Assembly (NCBI GenBank): GCA_003693705.1
Contig: RBZT01000855.1
Span: 1 to 64,000, forward strand
Origin: Polymyxa betae
Taxonomy: Eukaryota; Endomyxa; Phytomyxea; Plasmodiophorida; Plasmodiophoridae
DNA length: 64,000 nucleotides
Reading direction: 5' to 3'
Each line of letters starts with the position of its first letter. Within the stretch, counting starts at the first letter, position 1. Positions 26,451 to 36,976 of the stretch are shown here, piece by piece. A program made the position numbers and the translations under genes. The notes beneath the pieces are model-generated. The model was not told the DNA's origin, ran no database searches, and worked only from the letters and a program-made list of their open reading frames with translations.

Positions 26451-26873
26451 GAAAATGCACTTTATCTGTCCCAAAGATCTAGAATCCATTAATATAGGTA
26501 TTTATTCTTAACGACTACTGTACTTAAACCTAATTATACTCATGTAAACATGAAGTTCCCAGTTGATGCTGCTTGAATCTCTAGACAGAAAACTCTCGAT
26601 TTCAATCAAGTGAAAACTTTCGATTTCAATCAAGTCTCTTAGTTTTTCGTCATTCAGTCAGGGACGTCAACTGGCCCGTTTGTCCATTTAAGTTCTGGAA
26701 ACGTCTACGACAGTTGGACAGTGTCATAGCTGCGAAAAAACCTGTCTTATTATAAATCCAAATAGCCAAGCAAGTGTCGTAGTAACCTTAACTATTCGCC
26801 AATTGGCACGCTTTGCCACATAACGAATAGTGCGTTGGAACTTTAACCAATAGGCAACAGTTGTCATATCGCA
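26451..26873. other. Intergenic region upstream of PDI with a 24-bp tandem duplication
   Basis: No gene was seen. It holds a direct repeat (26588-26611 and 26612-26635) and, near 26793-26830, an inverted pair ACTATTCG/CGAATAGT about 25 bp apart, with CCAAT-type sequences (CCAATTGG, CCAATAGG) within 90 bp of the PDI ATG. These may be PDI promoter elements; this is inference from position only. Confidence 0.4.
26588..26635. repeat. 24-bp tandem duplication
   Basis: Two adjacent copies of a unit beginning GAAAACT and ending TTCAATCAAGT differ at one base (CTC versus CTT). It lies in the gap before the PDI gene. Confidence 0.85.
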
Positions 26874-28891
26874 ATGCAACCTATCTGTAAATTACTTCTC
26901 GTGGTTGTCTTCTGTCTCCTGTCCTGTTTGCGTGTTGGCGCCGATTCGTCGGTCGCGCAACTTGGCTCAGTTGATTTCGACAAATTTATCTCCAATAACA
27001 AACTCGTCTTGGTGGTGAGTATCTGTTTCGCTGGTAGCTATGCTTTAGTAGTTATTCATGTACAGAACTTTTGCAATCCTGCTGAAAGAGACTGTAAGAG
27101 ACTTTCGCATGAATGGAATACAGCTGCCAAAGACAATTCCGATGAAAAGCTCAAATTTGCATGTATGCCTCATGTAACCTTGCAATTGATCTTTTTACTC
27201 ATAATAGTATAGCTGTTGACTGTGTCAAATCAAAGGATGTTTGTGACAAGTATAATATCGCTTCTTATCCAACGGTTTTGCCATTCGATTCTGGATCTCC
27301 TGTCGATATCTACGTCTCCAAGAGGCTAAAAGCATCTGGTAATTTTGGTACAATCGCGTTCTACCTTCTCTGAATGTTAACAGTTATCAATGTAATTGCT
27401 GAAGAGCTCAAGAAGCCTTCCGTTGTCAACAAACTTGGGGCTGAGGATGATGTGAAAGCCTTTATGGGTCACGGGTGGGTTGATGCTTTGAGTCTAATAT
27501 TCATCTAATATAGCTCTGCAGCACTAATCTCATAGCCTTCATCAACACTGAAGACGATGATTGCGTTGATGTTTTCAAAGCTATTGCTGATAGGCCTCCT
27601 GTTCCAGCCAGTTTTGCCACCGCCCCGACTGAAGTTTTGCCCAAAGTCTGGGATGGCCCCAAATCAAAATCCGGCCCAACCATCTTATTAAAGGCTCCAT
27701 TTCAAAAGACTCCAGTTAATCAAACTCCTGACAATTGACTAGGGCTAATATGATCTTAGGTTGCTTTCCCCGATAAAGATTGTTCGCTGGATGCCTTAAA
27801 TACTTTCATCAAGCTCGAATCATTCCCGTTGGTTGGCGCGATTTCCAATACCAACTACAATCGTAATGGGCATTTTGCATTTTCATCAACATCTCGAATA
27901 CTTATCCGTTTTTAGAATACGTTAGCCGTGGTTTGCCTATAATATGGAGCTTCCTTCAAAGCAATGATCAGCTTGAAGACAATGTTGCCATTCTTGAAGT
28001 TCGTTGCATCTTTGCATCGATGAATAGAATGTTGAATTGATGAATTTTTAGAAAGCTGCAGTAGGGTCCAAAGGCAAATTATCGTGGGTCTGGTTGGATG
28101 CTGATTCGTTCAGCCATCACGCTTCTGCGTTGGGTCTTTCAGGAGACAAATGGTGAGGTCTGAGTTTATTTTCGCTTCTCATCTCTGATTTATCGTAGGC
28201 CCGGTGTAGTGATTGATAACCAAAAGGAAAAGAAGAAGTATGTTATGTCAAGTGATGCCGATTTCACCAGCGAAAACCTTTCAAAATTCTCTACCAAGGT
28301 GATTCCTCATTTCTCCTTTAAATGGGATGTTAACTGCAAAACAGGTTCTTTCTGGGGAGATTGCTCCGACTTTGAAGTCTCAGGAAGTTCCCTCTGATGA
28401 GTCTTCCGCCTTGAAATCTGTTGTTGGAAAGACGTACGACGAGGTTGTTATCAAGTCTGACTCGGACGTCTTCCTGATGGTTCACGCTCACTGGTTAGCT
28501 TCGTGTGAATTCGCCAAATTGGTTTCTGAGCAGAGCGCTTAGGTGTGGTCACTGTCAGCGAGCTATGCCTCGTATTAACGAAACCGCCCAAATATTCGAC
28601 AAAATCGACTCTATCATGGTGGCTGTCATTGACGCCGATTTAAATGATGTCCCAATCGACTATCAAGGCTTCCCTACAATCTACTTCTTAGCTGCTGGGA
28701 AGAAGGACAAACCGATTCCGTTTCGCGGCGAACGTAATGTTCTGGGGTTCTCGAATTTTATTCTTGAACACACCACCAAGTCGGTGTCGTCATCAGATAA
28801 GGAGTCGTTGCTCGAACAAGCCAAGAATGCTGATGAACAACTAGACAAGCCCAATGAAGCCACCCCAGATGCCGAGAAAGACGAACTTTAA
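26874..28891 (+). CDS. PDI: Protein disulfide isomerase, ER (one degenerate active site)
   Basis: ER oxidoreductase/chaperone with thioredoxin folds. An N-terminal signal peptide (LLLVVVFCLLSCL) is followed by the first thioredoxin domain. Intron removal there gives LVLV/NFCNPAERDCKRLSHEW: where PDI has WCGHCK this protein reads AERDCK, so the first active-site cysteine is missing and only the second remains. Middle domains (27240-28400) are poorly conserved, as is normal for b domains. The last domain has an intact WCGHCQRA (split by an intron after the Trp, about 28495-28540) and a cis-proline GFPTIYF. The C-terminus AEKDEL is a KDEL-type ER retrieval signal. The a-b-b'-a' length fits classical PDI. 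Introns are about 45-55 bp. Confidence 0.88.
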
Positions 28892-29035
28892 TTTACAGAC
28901 GCTTTCGTTGATTTTACTAAATTTGTTTTGAAGCGCATTCATCCAACACTGCATAGAAATTGACCCCTTCAGAAGTGTTTTCACTTTGAGGCTTCTGAAT
29001 TTGGGTGATTGATTTCCGTCACAACTTGTTAGGCA

Positions 29036-30098
29036 ATGTCGCAATTAGGAATCGGGTCAGCGATCGTGGTTGTCATCTGCTGCAGCGCTTATATCTGGTC
29101 GTGCTGGAGTGGTGTCAAACCAGCAATATGCCCAGCTGAGTTCATTCAATCTCCACAGAGCAGTACGCCGGAAGTCGCCTTCATTGTGCCAGCTTTGATC
29201 CAGTTGTTACAGATATCGGAATGCTGATGATTCCTTCGTTTATCCACCTATCATTGCTGCATATTCTCTTGTAAGCCGCTGTCAGAGATCCTCGGCATGG
29301 CTAACTCCCAAGCAGCAATATGTTGGCTTTTACATCAAGTTCCATTCCCCTAGAGCACGGCTTAGGGACCGCTCCCTTTCTTGGCCTCATCATTCAGCTG
29401 TCTCTGGTTAGCAACATCCTGTATATCGTTCTGGCCTATTTCATATCGGCTGCGTGGCCGGCATCGGCCGCTCTGCAGCTATGTGCTGCTGGGTTCTCGG
29501 GTGTCATCTTTGGACTCATGATGGTCGAGATTCGGTTCCGTCCCGATTCCGATTCACGAATGCAACTGGGCCCATTCTCGATCAATAAATGGCTCTATCC
29601 CTGGTAGAAGACAAAGTTCATTTTACAACATCTGACATCTACATCTCCAGGCTCATGCTAATTTCGATTCAGATTCTTATGCCGAATGTCTCATTTCTCG
29701 GACATCTTACAGGGATCTTATCTGGACTGCTTTGTAGGTGAGCATTTGGATGAAGAACATTGCTAAATGGATTATAGATTCGTTCGGGTTTATGAACTGG
29801 TTTACTGTAAGACGATCTTGGATCCGCCGCATCGAGACACGAATCGCAAACGTTGTTCAGCTCCGTTCATATATTCTGTGTCCAGAGAAATCGCTTCTTC
29901 CTGATCCCATCGTGTAATATTTCTCTTATGGAGTTTCTTTGATGATAGCTGAGACGTGATAGCAGTGATTTATCATCAATCGGGAAAAGGATGAGAAAAT
30001 GTATCAGAATGTGCAGGAACAGGAAAGCTTCCAGCCAAGGATATCGACTCAATGACGAGATCGTTGTCACTAGCACTACGCCCGAACAGCTTGTCTAA
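29036..30098 (+). CDS. RHBDD1: Rhomboid intramembrane protease, RHBDD1 (RHBDL4)-like
   Basis: Intramembrane serine protease of the ER/secretory type. The N-terminal helix (AIVVVICCSAYIWSCWS) begins at the ATG at 29036. The catalytic serine is in AAGFSGVIFGL near 29490-29515, and the paired histidine in SFLGHLTGILSGLL near 29695-29735. The hydrophobic segments between fit a six-helix rhomboid core. After the last helix a basic tail follows. An in-phase intron (29912-about 29950) joins PDPI to LRRDSSDL and extends the protein to EQLV-stop at 30098. Without that splice it would stop at 29917. In animals RHBDD1 acts with p97/VCP in ER-associated degradation; that role is inferred. The region between 29170 and 29320 contains introns I did not resolve. 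Confidence 0.75.
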
Positions 30099-30222
30099 AC
30101 ATTCACAATTTCAACACATTTTTTCAACTGTTTATATCAATATGACGTAATCAGAACCAACAACATGGAGCTTCAACGATGTTGGGGTGTGCCGCGATGG
30201 CGTTATCCAAATAATATAAAAT

Positions 30223-31021
30223 TTATTGAGTGTCCAGTTTTGGTAGCTGCGAGAACAACTCGAGTGCTACCGATTCGCTCGTCTTCAGATGCACCGATTG
30301 CACAGTATCCCATCCGTCTTTCAGATGCCGTACGACATCCTCCATACCCGACACAATGTTCTGTACGACCTGGGCGCTACTCTGACTGACACGTGCGATC
30401 TTGATGGTCATACAGGACCCGGCGCTCTTGAACATGTATGTGGAATCACGAGCCTTCTCCAGCTCCTTCTTGGTGTATTTCTCGTTGGAGATCCGGACCG
30501 GAACCGGTTGCTTCTTCCGGCTGAAGAACGCCTTCCCCAAGATATTGGGCAGAATAGGCAGGACGCGATCGTCCGCCACGAACAGATCGTACGAGCTGAC
30601 CAGTTCCCGTTTGTCTTTGTATTGGCTGAATTTCTGTTTCAGCTTCGAGAAACCAATCACACGTGTGTAGCCATCGATCGGATTCGTCTGCAGGCGCTCC
30701 TTGAACTCCTTCTGCGGGTCTTTGGTGATCAGACAGATCTCGCTACCATCCAGATACAACGAATGTGGGATCTCACTACACCGAATCAGAAATCGAATTT
30801 CAGAACTTCATCGCAGAATGCAATTACATGCGAATGGGTCGCGGGTTGGTTTTCTCGGGGGCCTTGAACACGTTGACGGTGAGCAGATAGAACTGGTCGT
30901 CATCAATCAGCTGAGGTTTGGCCCCAGCCGATTTCTTCTTCAAATGGCTCTGAAGGGCTTTCACAGCACGTTTGACCACAGCCGAATCCAGCGACCTGGC
31001 CTGCTCACCACATTCCAACAT
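30223..31021 (-). CDS. RSL1D1: Ribosomal L1-domain protein RSL1D1/Cic1 (Utp30)-like
   Basis: Nucleolar ribosome-biogenesis factor with an L1 fold. The ATG at 31021 (MLECGEQARSL) is followed by VKRAVKALQSHL, matching the human start of the domain. A 50-bp intron near 30785-30836 gives PIRIEIPHSLYLDGSEICL. Then come TKDPQKEFKE, SSYDLFVADDRVLPILP and RKKQPVPVRI, and the RNA-binding segment STYMFKSAGSCMTIKI. It ends LPKLDTQ before TAA. Human RSL1D1 has the same order, with SGSCSAIRI and LLSSFDFFL. The long basic C-terminal tail of the human protein is absent. An open frame continues upstream to 31132 but has no ATG. It is divergent from mL54, about 200 bp apart. Confidence 0.87.
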
Positions 31022-31222
31022 TTTTTCGACAAGAAATCTGTTCAGGAGCTCTGCAATCGCGTCTCGCAGTCCGTACGGAGTCCCACGAAATTTTCTAAAA
31101 AACTTTCCGAAAAACTGCGTGAACTTCCGCAACTTTTTTCACCAAAAATTTTTGCGAAAGAAGATTTTGGAAAAGTTTCGATTTTTATCCATTCGAAGGC
31201 GTCATTTTCATATCTCGGCGTC

Positions 31223-31576
31223 ATGATGGCGACAAGGGTGCGCTCTCAGCTGTGTCGTATCAGTTCACAGATTCGTAAGTGTCGCTGAGACGGATTTGAG
31301 ATGCTCATCTTGATGCTGTTGCTGTAATCAGGATGGCTGTCAGCGTCGCCGACCGAACTGCCTCCGATCCGGGTCGATTTCTTGAACATTTACGAGAACA
31401 AGCAGATTACGGTTTCAGATGAATATCCGGAATGGCTCTGGAAGATCCCGAATCTTGATAAATCACTCGGCGATCTGAAGAAATGCAATGTTGAGGAACT
31501 TGATGATCGGGACAGATCTCGTCTATTCAAGCTCCATAATCGATCAAAAATAAAATCGGCCAATAGCAACGAATAA
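31223..31576 (+). CDS. MRPL54: Mitochondrial ribosomal protein mL54
   Basis: Small subunit of the mitochondrial large ribosomal particle. The second exon (from about 31331) encodes FLNIYENKQITVSDEYPEWL followed by WKIPNLDKSL, ending KSANSNE before TAA. The YPEWLW core and the following Leu/Asp-rich helix are the mL54 signature. The first exon begins MMATRVRSQLCRIS, short and basic as expected for mitochondrial import. The intron border is not settled: a donor at GTTCAC (after CRI) keeps frame with the acceptor at 31330, while the later GTGTCG donor would not. Family call good, exon 1 tentative. Confidence 0.8.
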
Positions 31577-31910
31577 ATAATACTTCAATACAGCTTATCT
31601 GCTATATTCATATTGTAATATTTTATTATTACGTCTTGGGCGAGTGTAACTAGAACAAGCGCGAAATTTGGAGAATCTCCTCAAGAACCCAGCGACGACC
31701 AATATCTCGTAATATTACAATCCAGTTTTTATTTGTTTAAGGAATTAAACTGATCAAAATGACATCTCACCTCCCTGCATTGCCCTTCTCAGGAAGCGCC
31801 CATCCTCAAAGAACAGAGAGACAGAGATCACAGGAAGTACCCGGGGCGGGATCGGCCACTGGGCCAGTACTGCCCGGCCGTGTCGCGCTCGTCGGAAACT
31901 GTGCCGGGAT
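31577..31910. other. Intergenic region, mL54 to PB1 protein
   Basis: The first half is AT-rich. From about 31770 it becomes GC-rich and contains GGGCCAGTACTGCCC (31861-31875), the first copy of the oligomer that recurs downstream. An open frame from ATG 31759 is in a different frame from the PB1 protein and is probably not used. Confidence 0.4.
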
Positions 31911-33557
31911 ATGGCGCCGGTCTTCGTCCGTGTCGAGTTCGGCGCCGATCGACAACGTCTCGTTCGTTTATCGGATGGTCGTGATTACGACACGCTGATA
32001 TCAGTGATACGACGTCATAATCATGGTCACAATGATGCTGTTTATGTAAAGGAAGGTCCCATCAGTATACAGATCACCAACTCGATCGATCTATTACATG
32101 CCATCCATCAACATGAAGGAGATGCGCCTCTAACGCTCACATGTCGAGCGGCGCCATCCACCAAGGCCGCCGCTTCCGACACGAAACCACCCGCCGGGGT
32201 CGTGCTGGGCCACGACGACCACCCCGGAATCCTCGAACACAAATTCGCCCCGGACGAGCCGTCGCCAGCGATCGTCCCATCTGCTGTCGTCCCGCCGGCC
32301 GTACTGGCCCGTATCGGGAGCGGGGACGTGCAGGGACGTGACCAGATCCGGATCGCATTCAACGAGCTGACGCCCGGCCTGGGTGACGCATTCGCCTCGC
32401 TCATCGATTCCATGTCGCCGACAAAGGCGGCTCTGTTCATGACCGTCACGATGCCGTTCATGGCGCGGGCGGCGATACAGTCTGGATCGGCGGCACCACA
32501 GATAGCGGGCCGGGGTGCGAGCCGGGTAACGATCCCGCCCGGTCAGCTGGCGGCCGAGCTGGCCCGCGCCGTACTGGACCCCGCCTCGGACCTGTGCCGA
32601 TGGTTGGTGTTGCCTTTGACGATGCGAGCAGACGACCAACAGAGACGTCGTGCACATATGATCTTGGACTATTTCTGTCAGGTCCAGCAGCAGCAGCAGG
32701 ATGAGATGGGCCAAACCGACCCCGGAATGGTGCAAATCGCGAGATGTGCGTATGGTGATCATAGGGCTCTGACTGATCAGGATCTGACTGGATTTGATGG
32801 TGTTGTCTGGATCCCAGATGGACAGAATGGATTCCAGATTGGAGATGGGTCGTGTTCGGTCCAGGTCCGATAGGGTTTAGGGTCTCCAACACTAGACACT
32901 CAGCCGTTATAGGTCTGGCTGTTGACATGCGATCTCAGCCTGCCCGGTCTCCTGCAGGACCGTACTGGTCCCGGGCGTCTGCACCAGCATCGTCTGATTA
33001 CCCATCCGGATCTGATCGCCGTCCTGCCCCATGTGGAGCCTCTGGACGTGGGCAGCTCCTTGCTGGTATCTGGTATTCATCAATATTGGACATGGCAGGC
33101 AGTACAACAGCACTATATACCAATACGATCAGATCGACGTTTATCGCAGACTGTGATCTGGGCCCGAATTATGGCTGATAATGGCAATCCATTCCGTCTT
33201 CCCTCGATCATAGAGATTGTCAATATATTGATCTCCATACTGAGATCGACACCATCTGGACCATATCGTATCGCTATAGAACCAATACCGACCGGCGATC
33301 CACAGATGAACTTCCTCGTCATGACGTTGGCGGCATCCATCGCCGGCCGCCGCATCGTACTGGTCCGTAGCGCGGCTGGGACAAGTGTCAGCCTGGCTGA
33401 CGTCGAATCGATCGTTCCAATCCTGGCTCGTGTCACTATTGGAGAGCTATGGCGATGTATGAAGGCTATGAGGCCTGGATCCGATTCCGTATTTAGACAG
33501 CTGGCTATAAAAGTAGCTGCTCATATACCCAGATCTATTCGGCGACCTATCTAATAC
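31911..33557 (+). CDS. PB1-domain protein, otherwise unrecognised
   Basis: The ATG at 31911 opens MAPVFVRVEFGADRQRLVRL, a PB1-type beta hairpin. DYDTLISVIRRH (helix) and ITNSIDLLHAIHQHEGDAPL (strand and helix) follow, so residues about 3-75 fit a PB1 heterodimerisation domain. The rest is not recognised. It has an Ala/Pro-rich linker, helical segments (PTKAALFMTVTMPFMARAA), a Gln run (about 32686-32700) and FDGVVWIPDGQNGFQIGDGS near 32790-32850. A 54-bp intron (32859-32912) contains TAGGGTTTAGGG. The frame then continues in phase (VWLLTCDLSLPGLL) and stays open to a stop after RRPI. GC-rich third positions set it apart from genes left of 31 kb. Function unknown. Confidence 0.6.
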
Positions 33558-33704
33558 ACTACATGATTCATAGCTGTATGAGAAAGCTCTGGTACATTGA
33601 CAGGCTTGTTTCGTGACGATATTCGTGTTAATAGACGAGGCTCATCCATCAGCTTGTTATATCGCATATTGCGTGATGTAACGCAATTACGAGGTCTGGT
33701 ATAG

Positions 33705-33786
33705 AGAGGCCCTGCTGGCCGCGTCTAGCTAAAATTCGCAGTGCGCCGAGCAGAGGTGGGCTGCGCCCCGATAACAAGAAAGTGCG
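33705..33786 (+). repeat. Left arm of an inverted repeat
   Basis: AGAGGCC, then GTCTAGCTAAAATTCGCAGT, then GCGCCGAGCAG.GGTGGGCTGCGCCCC, is repeated in reverse complement at 34822-34902. The core of about 55 bp differs at only a few positions. Confidence 0.9.
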
Positions 33787-34821
33787 CTCTCTATTTCTCA
33801 TAATTTTTGTTCTCTCGCTTTCGTTTTCAATAAAATTTCCAAAATACTTAACGCGCCGAAGCGCATTTCTAACGGAACCCGCTGAGGACATCTTATAGTC
33901 GTCGATGGTGTCATTTATCGCAAAACATGAACCGATATTTTCAAAAATTTATGAGAAAATGCCGAATAAGATCGCCTCTGGAATTGACGTCACAAGAACA
34001 AGAATGAACGCGAACCGGCATTTCCATATATTCAGACACAAACGAGATGGCCAGAGCAGGCCTCGGCGTCAGCTCGCAGTGGATGGTTTTGACAGCAATG
34101 CCGAGTAGCGAGAACATGAATAGATCCGGAATAGCTGAATAAACATAAAATTATATCTAACAGAAAAGAGATCGTAAATGGGCAGTTTGTTATCGGGATC
34201 CTACAATTTAAGACGCGATTGCCCATGCGGAAGCTTGTTATAACTTATTGAAAAATATATACCAGACTGGTATAAAATTGCTCGGACTTTAATGTCGGAG
34301 GATTACTGGATATATCCTCAGTGTATATACTAATTTTCTCAAATGTTCATTTGATTTGAGAAATTTGAGGAACCAAAAGGACTCTCTCTCGAATTAGATA
34401 TAACGCCAATTTACAAGAATCAAGTCCGTTTTGTGAATGCGAATTGATCAAATTGAATAAATCCTTTCTATTCGGAAATCTACTCTTTCCTGATTCGCAG
34501 TGTCTCGTACGAGTGGAATGATCTTGATGTATCGGACCTAGAATCTACTACGGTCGGAGTTCGTCCAGGACTCGACTGTTCTCCGTCAGACAATGAACAA
34601 GACGATCAAGGAAGTACAATCGACGAACGGGAAGTACAGACATATCATATCGTCTATCGTACAATCGAAAGCTGCCACAGCCAAATAGACATATCTCATT
34701 CGACTTCTCTGATATAAAATCTAATTGAAAATATTTGACTTACTGGACAATGGTGGGAGCCGAGCGGAACGCTGAGATACAAGTTTTTGCGTGGAGCGAC
34801 CAGAAACAGAGGTGAAGTAGT

Positions 34822-34902
34822 GAACGCACATTTTTAGTATGGGGGCGCAGCCCACCGCTGCTCGGCGCACTGCGAATTTTAGCTAGACGCCTGCTGGCCT
34901 CT
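34822..34902 (-). repeat. Right arm of an inverted repeat
   Basis: Reverse complement of 33705-33786. It ends GGCCTCT at 34896-34902, matching AGAGGCC at 33705-33711, and contains ACTGCGAATTTTAGCTAGAC. Confidence 0.9.
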
Positions 34903-35056
34903 GACAGGACGGCGGACCCCATTCCTATAATCGGACGACCCCATCACCCCACTGTATCATTTATATAGCTCTCCCTCTTTCTCTCTCAGAGCTGTTAGAC
35001 AACATTGTTCACATCATAATTCTCATTACAGTCGTGGATAGATCTGTAAACGAGCC

Positions 35057-36331
35057 ATGACCAAACCGCTGACGCCGCGAGAGCTGTCCGCCGATGAACC
35101 CATGCTGACGCCGAACCCAAACCGGTTTGTGATGTTTCCGATTCAGCACCATGAGATCTGGGAGATGTACAAAAAACATATGGCCTCATTCTGGACTGCA
35201 GAAGAAATCGATCTGGCTCAGGTCTGTATGTCATGCTATCTGCGTTTCGAATTTGGCTCTGAAGGCGTCCCCGAATAGGACCAGAAAAACTGGCATAACC
35301 TGACTGATGATGAGAGACATTTCATCAAGCACGTGTTGGCATTCTTTGCTGCGAGGTGATTTCAAGACTTCGTTTGTCATTGGTTAGTCTTATTGTCGTT
35401 CATAGTGATGGGATTGTTCTGGAGAATCTCGGACGGCGATTCATGGCCGAAGTTCAATGGCCTGAGATTCGGTGTTTCTATGGATTCCAGCTGGCCATGG
35501 AGAACATTCATTCAGAGACGTGAGAGCTTTGGGTCGCTTTACAAAGATGCCTGGCTCACTAATCTTGCAGATATTCGTTGCTGATTGATACCTATATTAA
35601 AGACCCGGTTGAGAAGACCATGCTGTTCAACGCTATCGATACGATCCCCTGTGTTCGTAAGAAAGCCGATTGGGCACTGAAATGGATCAGCGACGATTCG
35701 CCATTCGGTAGTAATGATCTGCTGCTTATAATCTGTACTGAATGTACGGATGTGTAGCGACTCGTTTGGTGGCGTTCGCCGCCGTCGAAGGCATTTTCTT
35801 TAGCGGATCGTTCTGCTCCATCTTCTGGTTGAAGAAACGTGGCCTCATGCATGGACTGTCGTTCAGCAACGAATTAATCGCTCGTGATGAAGGCCTGCAC
35901 ACCGACTTCGCCTGTCTGTTATACAGCCAGCTGGAGCACAAGCTTAATCAACAGACGGTAAATTCACAATCTGACAAAATTACCCATAATAACCATGCTG
36001 TCGAATTTAGATTCTCAACATCATTACTGAGGCAGTCGAGATTGAGAAGGAGTTCATTTGCGATTCTTTGCCCGTTGATCTGATCGGTATGAATTCGATG
36101 CTAATGTCGCAATACATCGAATGTGTCGCCGATCGACTGCTGGTGGCGCTGGGCGTAGACAAATTGTACAACACGCCGAACCCATTCGAATGGATGGACC
36201 TGATCAGCTTGCAAGGCAAGACGAATTTCTTCGAGAAACGGGTCGGTGATTATCAGAAGGCTGGCGTCATGGCCAGCGTCATGTCTCCGGATCGTTCCGC
36301 TCAACAATTCCGTCTTGACGCCGATTTCTAG
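35057..36331 (+). CDS. RRM2: Ribonucleotide reductase small subunit (R2, class Ia)
   Basis: Di-iron tyrosyl-radical subunit that reduces ribonucleotides to deoxyribonucleotides with R1. The ATG at 35057 gives [20 protein letters not shown]. All metal ligands are visible: Asp in FFAASDGIV, Glu and His in AMENIHSE, Glu in AAVEGIFF, and Glu and His in [11 protein letters not shown]. The radical Tyr is in HSETYSLLID (spliced). The C-terminus FRLDADF is the R1-docking tail. Five introns of about 50-56 bp fall at 35222-35277, about 35356-35402, about 35523-35572, about 35709-35757 and about 35957-36011. No residue is missing. Expression is normally tied to S phase; no regulatory site was recognised. 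Confidence 0.95.
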
Positions 36332-36402
36332 GAGTCGTCCCATCATTGTTTTATAGGCGTCATCGTTCACCTGTTTATTAAAAACCATAATCCCTATTAA
36401 TC

Positions 36403-36926
36403 TCACAACGGATCAATTCCAAGTGTGTTTATCGTTCTTGGAATGTTTTCAGCGGGTCTTTCTGCTCCATCATTGAATTGTAGGGAACGGGTCAATGCGA
36501 GGGTGGTAGGTTCAGCAACGAAATCATCACTGGAATGGAGATCTGCATGACATTGATTCATTGTCGACATATTGTATTGCAGTCTTCTGCAGTACAAACT
36601 CCATACATTTGATAGATGTTGATCAATACTCCCTTCCACTATTCTATTCGGCATCGTGATCTGGGTTTCAATACATTATTCGCATGACGATGTGTTTAAA
36701 GCCCGTGATTATAGCCTGGTCCGGAAGGGAGCGGTGTCCCTAAACCGGGTCGTACCAACCCTCTGGGCCCAGACATGCCCCGATCGCCTTCATCACCGAC
36801 TTCAACAATCTGTAAAGATCTGACATCTACATTATCATATGATGCAGAACTACGCTCGAATATCCATCTAATGTCATTATCGATGAACTGTAATGCACAT
36901 CTACCTATTGATTGGTAACGATCCAT
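36403..36926 (-). CDS. Hypothetical small protein, possibly two exons
   Basis: On the minus strand an ATG at 36926 opens MDRYQSIGRCALQFIDNDIR. An intron of about 100 bp (GTTGGTAC to ACCCAG, about 36660-36767) could join it to a frame ending INTLGIDPL at 36403. The translation has normal amino-acid composition but no motif I know. It lies tail-to-tail with the RNR gene and head-to-head with FIGNL1. It may be spurious. Confidence 0.3.
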
Positions 36927-36976
36927 GATACTGGTAATACTGGACCCCTGATACTGTCAACCAACCCAGTCTGGAG

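Larger units (their letters stand above)
33705..34902. mobile_element. Candidate inverted-repeat (foldback/MITE-like) element, about 1.2 kb
   Basis: Two arms of about 80 bp in opposite orientation bound 1.03 kb of AT-rich sequence. No transposase was seen. Near 34480-34721 there is a short open reading (acceptor-like TTCGCAG, then SVSYEWNDLDVSDLES to a TAA) that could be a captured or unrelated exon. I found no clear target-site duplication. A non-mobile inverted duplication is the alternative. It fills the gap between the PB1 gene and the RNR gene. Confidence 0.5.

Noticed and set aside
30289-30867. Long plus-strand ORF over RSL1D1
   Set aside because: It is the antisense shadow of the clearly homologous minus-strand RSL1D1 exon.
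31132-31224. Overlapping divergent start codons (TCATGATGG) for RSL1D1 and mL54
   Set aside because: The minus-strand ATG at 31224 is in a different frame from the RSL1D1 domain; a better ATG exists at 31021, so the overlap is probably chance.
32130-32928. Overlapping minus-strand ORFs of 117-210 codons in the PB1 gene
   Set aside because: Shadows of a GC-rich exon; translations are Arg/Pro-rich and repetitive, typical of wrong frames.
33705-34902. CRISPR-like or prokaryotic element
   Set aside because: Only two inverted arms with no spacer array; neighbours are spliced eukaryotic genes.
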